A DNA stretch of 64,000 nt, taken from positions 3,472,001 to 3,536,000 of the forward strand of contig NC_089436.1 of the NCBI RefSeq assembly GCF_026210795.1, given 5' to 3'. This document shows positions 51,927 to 63,496 of this stretch, piece after piece. A program made the translations under genes and the position numbers. Origin of the DNA: Rhizophagus irregularis. Its lineage: Eukaryota; Glomeromycota; Glomeromycetes; Glomerales; Glomeraceae. Numbering within the stretch: the first letter of the stretch is position 1; every line of letters starts with the position of its first letter. The notes under the pieces are model-generated. The model was not told the DNA's origin and ran no database searches. It worked only from the letters and a program-made list of their open reading frames with translations.

Positions 51927-54900
51927 ATGTCTGGACAAAAAAGCAGTAAAATGCAAAATGAAATTGATATTTTTTATGAAAATATAATTAATAGTGAAAA
52001 AAATGAAATAAAATTATTTCAGCAGTATCAAAAATTGGCAGAAAATGGAGATAAAAAAGCACAAAATAATTTAGGTGTTTGTTATGAAAAAGGAATTGGT
52101 ATTGAAAAAGATGAAGCTAAAGCTTTTTGTTGGTATCAAAAAGCAGCAGAAAATGGAAATAAAAAAGCACAATTTAGTTTAGGTGCCTTTTATTCTAATG
52201 GAATTGGTATTGAAAAAGATGAAGCTAAAGCCTTTCATTGGTATAAAAAAGCAGCAGAAAATGGGGATAAACAAGCACAATTTAATTTAGGTGTTTTTTA
52301 TTCTAATGGAATTGGTATTGATAAAGATGAGGCTAAAGCCTTTTGTTGGTATCAAAAAGCAGCAGAAAATGGAGTTAAAAATGCACAATTTAATTTAGGT
52401 ATTTATTATGAAGAAGGAATTGGTATTGAAAAAGATGAGACCAAAGCTTTTTATTGGTATCAAAAAGTAGCAGAAAATGAAGCTAAAGAGGCTCAATTTA
52501 AATTAGGTATTTGTTATAATTATGGAACTGGTATTGAAAAAGATGAAGTTAAAGCCTTTCATTGGTATCAAAAAGCAGCAGAAAATGGAGTTAAACAAGC
52601 ACAATTTAATTTAGGTGTTTTATATTCTAATGGAATTGGTATTGAAAAAGATGAAACTAATGCCTTTTATTGGTATCAAAAAGCAGCAGAAAATGGAGTT
52701 AAAGAAGCACAATTTAATTTAGGTGTTTGTTATAAAAAAGGAATTGGTATTGAAAGGGATGAAGCTACAGCCTTTTATTGGTATCAAAAAGCAGCAGAAG
52801 ATAGAGCCAATGAGGCACAATTTAAATTAGATATCTATAACTATGGAATTGGTTTTGAAGAAGATGAAGCTAAATCCTTTTATTGGTATCAAAAAGCAGC
52901 AGAAATTGGAGATAATAAAGCACAATTTAATTTGGGCGTTTTTTATTCTATTGGAATTGGAATTGAAAAAGATGAAACTAATGCCTTTTATTGGTATCAA
53001 AAAGCAGCAACAAATGGAGTTAAAGAAGCACAATTTAATTTAGGTGTTTTTTATTCTAATGGAATTGGTATTGGAAAAAATGACATTAAATCCTTTTATT
53101 GGTATCAAAAAGCAGCAGAGAATGGAGTTATACAGGCACAATTTAATTTAGGTGTTTATTATGAAGAAGGAATTGGTATTGAAAAAGATGAAACTAAAGC
53201 CTTTTATTGGTATCAAAAAGTAGCAGAATATGGAACTAAAGAGGCTCAGTTTAAAATAGCTAATTATTACAATTATGGAATTGGTATTGAAAAAGATGGC
53301 GCTAAAGCCTTTTATTGGTATCAAAAAGCAGCAATAAATGGAGTTAAAGAAGCACAATTTAACTTAGGTATTTGTTATGAAAAAGGAATTGGTATTGAAA
53401 GGGATGAAGTTGAGGCTTTTTATTGGTATCAAATAGCAGCGAAAAATGAAAATAAAGATGCACAATTTAAATTAGGTTTATATTATGAAGGAGGAATCGG
53501 TACTGAAAAAGATAAAGCTAAAGCCTTTTATTGGTATGAAAAAGCAGCTAAACAAGAATTTAGTAAAGCACAATTTAATTTAGGTATTTGTTATGAAGAA
53601 GGAATTGGTATTAAAAAGGATGAAGCAATAGCCTTTTATTGGTATCAGAAAGCAGCAGAAAATGGGGTTGAAGAAGCACAATTTAATTTAGGTGTTTTTT
53701 ATTGTAATGGAATTGGTATTGAAAAAGATGAAGTTAAAGCCTTTTATTGGTATCAGAAGGCAGCAGAAAATGGAGTTAAAGAAGCACAATTTAATTTGGG
53801 AAATTGTTATTATAATGGAGTTGGCATTGAAAAGAATAAAGTTAAAGCTTTTTATTGGTATAAAAAAGCAGCTGAGCAAGAATTTAGTGAAGCACAAAAT
53901 AAGTTAGGTTATTGCTATAAAGAAGGAATTGGTATTGAAAAAAATGAAGTTAAAGCCCTTTATTGGTATCAACAAGCAGCAGAAAATGAAATTAAAGATG
54001 CACAATTTGATTTGGGTGTATGCTATGAAAAAGGAATTGGTATTGAAAAGAACAAGGTTAAAGCTTTTTATTGGTGTCAGAAAGCAGCAGAAAATGGAGT
54101 TAAAGAAGCACAATTTAATCTAGGTAATTGCTATGGTAATGGCATTGGTATTGTAAAAGATGAAGTCAAAGCCTTTTATTGGTATCAAAAAGCAGCAGAA
54201 AATGGTAATGAAATTGCAATGTTTAATTTAGCCATATGTTATAAATATGGAGAAGGAACAGAAAAGAATATAGGGAAAGCCTTTTATTGGTGTCAAAAAG
54301 CAGCAGTAAATGGTAATGAAGTTGCAATGTTTAATTTAGCCAATAGATATTATAATGGAGAAGGAATGGAAAAGAATCTAGAACAAGCCTTTCATTGGTA
54401 TCAAAAGGCAGTAGAAAAAGATCATATTAAAGCAATGAATGGTTTGGCCATATGTTATAAAAATGGAGAAGGAACAAAAAAGAATTTAGAAAAAGCCTTT
54501 TATTGGTATCAAAAAGCAGCAAAAAAAGATTATATTGAAGCAATGAATAGTTTAGCCATATGTTATGAAAATGGAGAAGGAACAGAAAAGAATTTAGAGA
54601 ATGCCTTTTATTGGTATCAAAAAGCAGCAGAAAAAGATAATAAAGTTGCAATGTTTAATTTAGCGAATAGATATTATAATGGAGAAGGAACAGAAAAAAA
54701 TTCAGAAAAAGCCTTTTATTGGTATCAAAAAGCAGCAAAGAATGGTAATAAAGTTTCAATGTTTAATTTAGCCCTATGTTATGAAAATGGAGAAGGAACA
54801 GAAAAGAATTTAGAAAAAGCCTTCTATTGGTATCAAAAAGCAGCAGAAAATGGTAATGAAGTTGCAATGTTTAATTTAGCCATATGTTATGAAAATGGAG

Positions 54901-57449
54901 AAGGAACAGAAAAGAATTTAGAAAAAGCCTTTTATTGGTATAAACAAATAGCGGAGAATGGTGATAAATATGCAATGAATAGTTTAGCTGAATGTTATGA
55001 AAGTGGAAAAGGAATAGAAAAGAATCTAGAAAAAGCATTTTATTGGTATCAAAAAGCAGCAGAAAATGGTAATGAAATTGCAATGTTTAATTTAACCATA
55101 TTTTATGAAGATGGAGAAGGAACAGAAAAGAATTTAGAAAAAGTCTTTTATTGGTATAAAAAATTAGCGGAAAATGGGGATGAATATGCAATGAATAGTT
55201 TAGCTGAATGTTACGAAAATGGAAAAGGAACAGAAAAGAATTTAGAAAAAGCCTTTTATTGGTATCAAAAAGCAGCAAAAAAAGATTATATTAAAGCAAT
55301 AAATAGTTTAGCCATATGTTATGAAAATGGAGAAGGAACAGAAAAGAATTTAGAGAATGCCTTTTATTGGTATCAAAAAGCAGCAGAAAAAGGTAATAAA
55401 GTTGCAATGTTTAATTTAGCCATTTGTTTTGAAAATGGAAAAGGAACAGAAATGAATTTAGAAAAAGCCTTTTATTGGTATAAAAAAGTAGCGGAAAATG
55501 GCGATAAATATGCAATGAGGAGTTTAGCTGAATGTTATGAAAATGGAAAAGGAACAGAAAAGAATCTAGAAAAAGCATTTTATTGGTATCAAAAAGCAGC
55601 AGAAAATGGTAATGAAATTGCAATGTTTAATTTAGCCATATGTTATAAAAATGGAGAAGGAACAGAAGAGAATTTAGAAAAAGCCTTTGATTGGTATCAA
55701 AAAGCAGCAGAAAACGGTAATGAAGTTGCAATGTTTAATTTAGCTAATAGATATTGTAGTGGAGAAGGAACAGAAAAAAATTTAGAAAAAGCCTTTTATT
55801 GGTATCAAAAATCAGCAGAAAATGGATATAAGAAAGCACAATTTAATGTAGGTGTTTACTATGAAAAAGGAATTGGTATTAAAAAAGATAAAGCTAAAGC
55901 TTTTCATTGGTATCAAAAAGCAGCAGAAAATGGAATTAAAGAGGCACAATTCAATCTTGGTTTATATTATGAAAAAGGAATTGGTATTGAAAAAGATGAA
56001 GCTAAAGCCTTTTATTGGTATCAAATAGCAGCAGAAAATGGTAATGAAGATGCAATGTTTAGTTTAGCCATATGTTATGAAAATGGAAAAGGAAAAGAAA
56101 AGAATTTAGAAAAATCTATTTATTGGTTCAAAAAAGCAGAAGGAAATTTAAATGCAACTGAATGGATTGAAAATGCATTAAAGTATGAAAAAGTTAAATT
56201 TATATCTTATAAAGAACTAAAAGAGGTGGTGCCACTTCAGGCAGGGGGGTTTGGAAAAATATCAAAAGCAATTTGGACTAAAACTAATAATTTTGTTATT
56301 TGTAAAAAATTGACTAATACAACTCATATTAAGAATGATTTGTTGGATGCATTTAAACATGAATTAAAAATGCATCTGCACCTTAATTATGGTGATAGAA
56401 TTATACAATTATTTGGTATTAGTTTAGGTAATTTGGAACATTGTTTTTTATATAATGCATTTTGTTTTTTGTTTTTTATTTGTTTATTCATTCTTTTTTA
56501 ATTTATTGCAAATTTTTTTTAGATCAAAATACAAGTGAATATCATCTAATAATGCAGTTTGCTAATGGTGGAGATCTTCAAAATTATCTCAAAGAAAATT
56601 TTATGAATTTAACGTGGAATGATAAGAAAAAATTAGCATTTCAAATTGCAGATGGATTAAATTACTTACATAATGAAAATATTTTGCATAGAGATCTTGT
56701 AAGTATTATTATTTATTTTTTAATATCGTGATGGTGCTAAATAGTAATAATATTTTTTTATAATTTATTTTAGCATTCTAAGAATATAGTTATTCATAAC
56801 AGTAATGCTAAAATTACAGATTTTGGTATTTCAAAAGATCAAAATAATCAAACTTCAATGGCTTATATTGGTAATTTTGGCGTTATTGCATATATGGAAC
56901 CAAAACGCCTTATAAACCCGAAATTTCCATATACTAAATCTTCAGATATCTATAGTTTCGGTGTATTAATGTGGGAGATTTCTAGTGGGTTTCCTCCATT
57001 TAAAGATAATGATAATAGAGTTGCGCTTGCAATTTCCATTAATACTGGGATTCGTGAAGTTACAGCTCTTGGTACTCCTGAAGAATATGGGAAGCTTTAT
57101 AAAAATTGTTGGAATCAAGAACCTGAACAAAGACCAACCATTAATGAAATATTAAATGAATTTGAAAAAATGGGATTTGGAAACAATGTCACAAGTAATT
57201 TAGTCGAAGGTATTCATATTTATATTTTTTTTTCTTTATTTATATTTATAAAAATAGTAAAATACAATGATATGTTTATTATAGATAATGATAATTTAAC
57301 TTCGGAATTGCAAGCTAGTGCCGAATCTTCGGAATGTGATCAATTATCTTCAAATTTACACAGTAAGTTTGTAATTCTTTATTAACAATATGTGTTATTG
57401 AACTAACACTATTTTTTTATTATATCTAGTTGATTGGAAGAATTTATAG
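51927..57449 (+). CDS. Giant Sel1-repeat TKL-type protein kinase
   Basis: Five exons join in phase over four GT-AG introns (56428-56522, 56699-56773, 57210-57284, 57363-57429), giving 1736 residues. Residues 1-30 are a short leader; about 38 Sel1 repeats of 36 residues follow to about 1410. The kinase domain has a Gly-rich loop (AGGFGKISKAIW), lysine in FVICKKL, Glu in KHELKMH, hinge IMQFANGGDL, catalytic HRDLHSKN, DFG, AYMEPKR at the APE position, and DIYSFGVLMWEISSG; it looks catalytically complete. TKL kinases with Sel1 solenoids are a known expanded class in Rhizophagus. Two repeat subtypes occur in blocks: EKDEAKAFYWYQ...AQFNLG (to 54.2 kb and again at 55.8-56.0 kb) and EKNLEKAFYWYQ...AMFNLA (54.2-55.8 kb). 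Confidence 0.9.
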
Positions 57450-57875
57450 TACCATTCAAACAATTAGATCCGACTTAAATATTTTTAAGTTGATGTTATA
57501 AAAAATGAATAAGTTGATAGCCGATGGTTGATGGTCGATAGGAAAAACCGATTTGATCAAGAAATAGATATTAATCTGTTGATGAAGGCGGTAAAAAATA
57601 TACGTGTTATCTCTTACGTCTCGCCTATTTCTTTCTTTTCTGACATTAGATTATTCAATAGTCTGTGCAAAAAATCTTTGAAAAATTTTGGAAATTTTCC
57701 GAAAAGATCCGGAAATTCATTTTTTTTGCATCAAAACATGTAACCAGAATAAAATTAATTTTATCGGAACCAATAAAATTCTTTAAAATTTTAATCAGCA
57801 ATTTTGTCAATCTTTTTTTATAGATATATCGGTTTCAAATATTTTTTCATTATGACTTTTTATTACATACAATTA
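57450..57875. other. 3' flank of the Sel1-kinase gene
   Basis: AT-rich with no gene. A 71-codon frame at 57,528-57,743 has no recognisable feature and contains the TTTTCCGAAAAGATCCGGAAA-type word family seen at 30.4 kb and 61.7 kb. Confidence 0.35.
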
Positions 57876-58788
57876 CAGTTCTCGAAAAAAGTAATCGGAA
57901 TTGCAAAAAATGCAAAAAAATAAAAACCAGTGATTATAATAACTTCAAATTTCGACGATTTGTTGCTAAATATGTAAAGGTTATAAATATAAAATTTCAG
58001 CCTTATATCTTATTTCTTTGTCTCACAATCGATTTTTTAATTTGAAAAAAAATATCGTTAAAAATTTAAGCAGGGTGTAAATTTTATAAAGATTTGATAT
58101 TGTTCTCAAACATTTAATAAGATGCATGTATATTTGTAATAAAATATTATAAACATAAAGGAATATCTTTTATTAATTTATTAAAATTTTTTTTTGCCAT
58201 TTAATTAATCAGGTTTTCAGTAAATTTGGATTAAAGTTGACTCAAAAATCATTAATAAAACTCAATTTTAAAAGCATTAAGCTTATTTGGATTGATATTT
58301 TTTCAAATAAATCAAATATTATTTATCTAATATTAATTAGATTTTATTATAATCCTTTATAATTATTATATTTTAAATCCAATTTTGCCTTTCAACTAAT
58401 ATTAGGGGTTAGGGCCGGTTGCCGATCAATACGGAAAATAAACTTTGATTTCAAATTTTTCAACAGCCAACAAATGATAAAGTGTGAAATTTTTTTTATT
58501 AGAATCAACATTATGTAAGCTTTATTTTATATCATCCAATCCTTAATAAACTACTATTTGAATGCTGTACCAGAATTTTTAGGATTTTATAGCTTAAATT
58601 TTTAACGACTTTTTTTTTCTCAATTTAAAAATTGATTGAGAGACGAGGAAAAGAGATAAAGGGCTGAACTTTTATATGCATAATATTTACACATTTACCA
58701 ATAAATTTGGAAATTTTGAAGCAATTTTAATCATTGAATTTTTATTTATTGTACTTTTTGTAATTCCGATTACTTTTTTCGAGAACTG
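57876..58788. mobile_element. Tc1/mariner-type foldback element, non-autonomous
   Basis: Inverted ends CAGTTCTCGAAAAAAGTAAT...ATTACTTTTTTCGAGAACTG are flanked by TA on each side, the signature TA-CAGT...ACTG-TA of Tc1/mariner elements. The first 29 bases match exactly; similarity continues inward for about 200 bp on each arm, including TTCAGCC...TATCT and TCGTTAAAAATTTAAG, with more differences. The 913-bp unit has no transposase frame. Long inverted arms with a short unique centre make it a foldback-like MITE. Confidence 0.8.
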
Positions 58789-59434
58789 TATACAATATAG
58801 CTTTAAACGTCAAAAGAATTAATGATAATTTGACTTAGGGATGGGTCATTAATCGGTCATGACCGTGACCGATATCGGTCGGTCAAAAACCAATCAAAAC
58901 GACAAAAATTCTGAAAATCCGCAAATATGATATTTTAAAAAATTCTAGCGTTTAAAATCGAATGGTAGCCAGAATTTTCTTGGTTACCTTATGATGATAT
59001 AGAAAAATGGTTTGTACAATTTAGATGAAAAAATGAAAAAAATTTAATGTGTTCATTACTACACATAAATCATCTATAAAATTTATCAGAAATCCGCTGC
59101 ATCACGCCCGAAAAAACGGATTTATCGGAATAATCGGATATCGGAAAATCCGGCAAAAATTTGAATAGCATATGTACGCTGCTGTGATTCTAAATCCGTT
59201 GAAAAAAAGTTAATGAAAATATTTCATTTTGCAATAATAGAACATTACATCAACTAATAACAATATGAATATTCATTCTTTAATTATTTTATTAAAAGTA
59301 CTACTATTACCGACAAAAACAATTAAAAAAGAAAGATGTTTAAATAAAAAATATTAATTAACTAAACTAATTATTTAAATAAAAAGAAATAAATCTTATA
59401 AAATGATTTTTCATAATTTTTAATATAAATATTA
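58789..59434. other. Intergenic, GACCGATATCGGTCGGTC patch
   Basis: Around 58,848-58,885 GGTCATGACCGTGACC and GACCGATATCGGTCGGTC form overlapping small palindromes, and near 59,105-59,160 CGGATTTATCGGAATAATCGG and CGGATATCGGAAAATCCGG follow. They may be the two ends of another small decayed repeat. No gene. Confidence 0.35.
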
Positions 59435-60604
59435 TTATAAACGAGCTAAACGAGACTTTTCGAGTTCCTTCTCATCTTTATCATATTTTATATTGTTATA
59501 CAAACTAATATCCTTTTTTTCCATAATTTTACGTAATTCTTCATATGTATTTGAAGCATATTGAGTAATTAGACGAGATCTAGTATCAAATGGAATTAAC
59601 CAGTCACCATCTCTATAAAGTAAATCTTTTCTTAGACATTTTTTACTAGGATCTAATTCTAATGGAATAATTCTATCCATTAACATAAACTTTGGGATAG
59701 TGTCATTTTTACGATCGAATAAAAGATTTCTTATGTTCCAAGAAGGTCCAGAATCTGGAGAGAAACGAACACGATAAGTCTCAATATCATTATACATTAA
59801 TAAACCTCCAACTTGTACGATATATTCTATCATCCATAAAATAGTTGCTTTAGATATTCTTTTATTACCACCAATTCCACCTCCTATTTCATCATGTATA
59901 CCAGGAAACCAAGTTTCTTTGATAGTAACCGTACCAGAACTATTTGGAAGTATACGATAAGGTTCCAATAAATAAGCATTTTCATGAATGGCTAAAGCTT
60001 GACATGCAAAATTAACTATACGAGATACAGTCATATCATAAAATTCCAAATATTTAAGACTTTCCATTACGTAACCGGGTAAACCATGAATACCAACAGT
60101 ATCCCAAAGTCCGAGAAATTTTATAATTGGTTTTTCAGAATCAGGATAACTGAATGACTTTTTGAAATCATAAGAACCACTTCCATCCGGGTGATAAATC
60201 ATATCTCGATTACGATAAATATCATAAGCTAGATCAATACGTTTATCAATTTCAGGTGTAATAATCCGATCAAGTTTTAATATTCCACAATTACGTATCA
60301 TTCCAGCAATACATCTAACAATGTAGGCACCATTACTAAAACCAAATAGCCATATATCATCACCAGGATTATAATGATTAATTATATATCTGTAACCTTC
60401 TTTGATTTTTTTGTCGAGAATTATAGCTGCCGCTCCGTTTCTGATAAAATTCGGGGGCACTTTTCCGTTTCCAACCCCGTTTATATATGTAACATGTTGT
60501 TTGTGTTTTTTCTCAAGTAATTCCTTATATAATGCATAAACGTTAGTTCTGGAATTCGAACCAGCCAAAATACCATCACACAATACGACGATATTTTTAC
60601 CCAT
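59435..60604 (-). CDS. DUF2235 alpha/beta-hydrolase (Tle1-like)
   Basis: 389 residues from ATG at 60604, no intron. Family motifs in order: CDGILAGSNSRTNV (residues 9-22, the 'DGT.N....TNV' motif), YINGVGNG (40-47), nucleophile elbow GFSNGA (88-93, Ser90), LGLWDTVG (164-171, Asp168), and PGIHDEIGGG (234-243, His237). The Ser-Asp-His set is present, so activity is plausible. The family includes the bacterial type VI effector phospholipases (Tle1) and many fungal proteins, and is recorded as expanded in several fungi. The elbow has Asn where most members have Arg (GFSRGA). There is no signal peptide, so it is probably cytosolic. It lies between Sel1 genes without obvious functional linkage. Confidence 0.85.
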   Translation of the reverse strand: MGKNIVVLCDGILAGSNSRTNVYALYKELLEKKHKQHVTYINGVGNGKVPPNFIRNGAAAIILDKKIKEGYRYIINHYNPGDDIWLFGFSNGAYIVRCIAGMIRNCGILKLDRIITPEIDKRIDLAYDIYRNRDMIYHPDGSGSYDFKKSFSYPDSEKPIIKFLGLWDTVGIHGLPGYVMESLKYLEFYDMTVSRIVNFACQALAIHENAYLLEPYRILPNSSGTVTIKETWFPGIHDEIGGGIGGNKRISKATILWMIEYIVQVGGLLMYNDIETYRVRFSPDSGPSWNIRNLLFDRKNDTIPKFMLMDRIIPLELDPSKKCLRKDLLYRDGDWLIPFDTRSRLITQYASNTYEELRKIMEKKDISLYNNIKYDKDEKELEKSRLARL

Positions 60605-63496
60605 ATTTTGCGTTTTCTCGAGGATTTATTTTAAAAAGATGAAAAGAAATATGAATTTTTTAAGTGAAATTAAGTGAAATTGAAATTGATCGGACTCGTT
60701 CAAAGTTACATTTATAACTTTTTTGAGAGCAAATATAAGTGAAGATCAATATGTAAAGTATGCAAAGCGGGAATTCGAAATTAGAAAATTTATTTTTTAT
60801 TTTCTTTATGTTGGAATTAATGATTTATAATGATGTATTTGGCAATTATCTTCAATAACTAGGAAAAAGATTTAACAATATGGCTTTTTTAACAAATAAT
60901 GCTGCGGCATAACTTTGTACGAAGCCTATTTTAGTTTAGATCTGAAGTCAATCTAAAGTTAGTTTGATTGTCGTTTATTACTAATACATCTTTTCCCTAA
61001 TATGATATTATTATCTATTAAAAATAAGCCCATTGCTCGTACAATTAAATTTATTATACTTTTTATAAATAAGAAATTCGAATATCTCACGCAGTATAAA
61101 CAAGTATTTATTTTTAGTAAATTATTCGAGCTTACCATTAAATTATAATATGCTTTTAATACCATTTTTTGCCATGTATTTCGTCAAATCAGTGGCTTAT
61201 CCGGATTCAACCGAATATTATTTTCGTTTAGCCGTAAAATTGTCGTCCATTAAAATTAATCTAATAATTAAAAATAAAATTAAATATTATTGACCATTTA
61301 AAATTTATTTATTTAGTTTGGTACAATATATAAATTTTATGATACGTATGAGAAACAAACGTTTAATTAATAAGTTATTTAAATATAAACAAAAAAATAT
61401 TAAAGATTATATAATAATATCTAACTGATTATTCGTCGGAAAAAAACCTCGCCACTTTACACTGAACCTGATCGGCCAATTATAAACAAATAGTTTGTTA
61501 TACTGTTAAGCAATCTTTAAGGATACGTTTATTCAATAATTTAACTGATCGTAATTCTTAAGATGGTAAAAAACGAAAATAGAAAATTGATCCGGGTTGA
61601 TATTTTTTTTTAATTAGTAAAAATGCATTAAAGTTTTAATTGATAAATAATAATTCCTATAAAAAAAAAAATTCCGGAATTTGTCTGGAATTTGATCTCA
61701 TTTTCCCAGATAATTTCTGGATTTTCGGTGCATTTCCGAACGGTTTCTAGACACCGGGAAAGTTACTTTACTGTAATTTTATACTTATCGACCGGACATT
61801 CTAGCAATTTCCGGACATCTCTTTTTCGTAGGGTTGGACATTATAATTGAATTGGTATTAATACACAAGACGCTTTATTTATATTATTTCAAAAAGATTA
61901 ATAATATAATCTTGAAAATGTATAATCCAAGCTTTTGAATTACTGTATATGAAAATCGGCGGAAAGAGATAATTTAATCGAATTATATTGTTGTTATGGA
62001 ATTAAAACTGAAATTAATTAGAAAAAAGGCATTTGAATTATTTCAAAAAAAGTTATAAATCGTGAAAAATTCAATACTTTGATATTGTTCGATATAAACT
62101 TGATCGCTATCTTCAAGAAATGTCTAAAAGTGAGACGCGCCAGATAACTTTTTTAATTATATTAAAGATCATAAATTATTTTACATAAGATTGAATAAAT
62201 AATTAATTACGGTATGTGAATATGTGTAAAGTATACAGTGTGTTATTAAGGACCAAAATATACAGTATTTGCAATGCTGGCGATATTTCCTCACCGACTT
62301 CCATCTATTTTAAAGAATGAATTATCGTCGACTTCATACTTGAGGATTGGACCTCTCCGTGGCTGACCGGCACTTCTTCAGCATACCAACTTGTCGTAGA
62401 TTCTCACGTATAGTACGCAATATAATGACATTTCGGATATACCTGAAAACCAAATGCTTTAATACTGAACACAAACAAATCTGATGATGCCCAACCCTAA
62501 TCTACACCCCTTCTATTTAAAAAGAAAAAAAAAGAAGTAAAAAGAGGAAAAAGGGTGCGGTGGTGATGCAATACGTAAAATTGAACACATACAGAATCGG
62601 CCAGAATTAAGGTCTTCAAAAATTTATTAAAAAATATATACAAGCGCTCTAGCGATCTTTTTGAGTGAATTTCTTGTTTTCTTAAAGAAAAAAATTGGTA
62701 AGCACTCCTTAAACTATAAATTTGAATATATGACAAAAAAAAAAATAAAAATAAAAATAAAAATAATTTAAAAAGTTTTTTAAATTATTCAAATCATAAA
62801 TTAACGATAAAAATAATAATACAATTACAAGTATCACGATTCACGAAATCCTAAGAACCTATCTCCTATACGGTATATATGGTTTAAGTATATTAATAAT
62901 TGAGATACCTCGAAATTTCAAAAAAAAAGTGAAACTGAAAACTTAACGTTTCCCTATATTAAATAAGTAAAGATATAGGATAACAAACAACATAAATTAA
63001 TCCCACTATGTTTTTCAGTTTGTTACAAGCTTACCCATATTATCAAGCCCACCATTAACATGAATCAATACTAATTACAGATGGTTAGAAAGTTTATAGT
63101 TAACATTAAATTAATATGTTGAAGGGAAATTATTTTAGTTCTTAATACTGAAATCCACCAAAGGTTTGTTCTTTCTGCATTTTACGAAAAAATCGAAGGT
63201 GATCATAAAATTTTCCCATCATGTGATATGAGTCAGCAATGATGTAATAAATTAGAAATTTACATAACATTACATCATATTCACTAACCATAAATTGGTT
63301 TATATTGTAAGAGATCATTTCTTCTAAAGTTTAGTCATTTCATTTATTAGCGTAACTGTAATACCAGTAATCGGTTTACCCAAAATAGTTAGTTGAATTC
63401 TTGAATTTCTAAAAATAATGACTAAAAAATTTTTTAAAAATTCAAAAAAAAATTTATTTTTTTTTTAAAAAAAACATTAACGATTAAAAAAAAAAA
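60605..63496. other. Gene-poor AT-rich tract
   Basis: No gene supported. A patch at about 61,670-61,850 has TTCCGGAATTTGTCTGG and related CCGGA words shared with 30.4 kb. A GC-richer patch at about 62,280-62,440 stands out but no product is recognised. The last 100 bases before 63,497 are A/T runs ending in a long A run directly before the ATG. Confidence 0.4.

Noticed and set aside
58848-59160. Second hAT-type MITE (TAGGGATGGGTCATT start)
   Set aside because: A plausible left end is present but no matching right end or target duplication was found.
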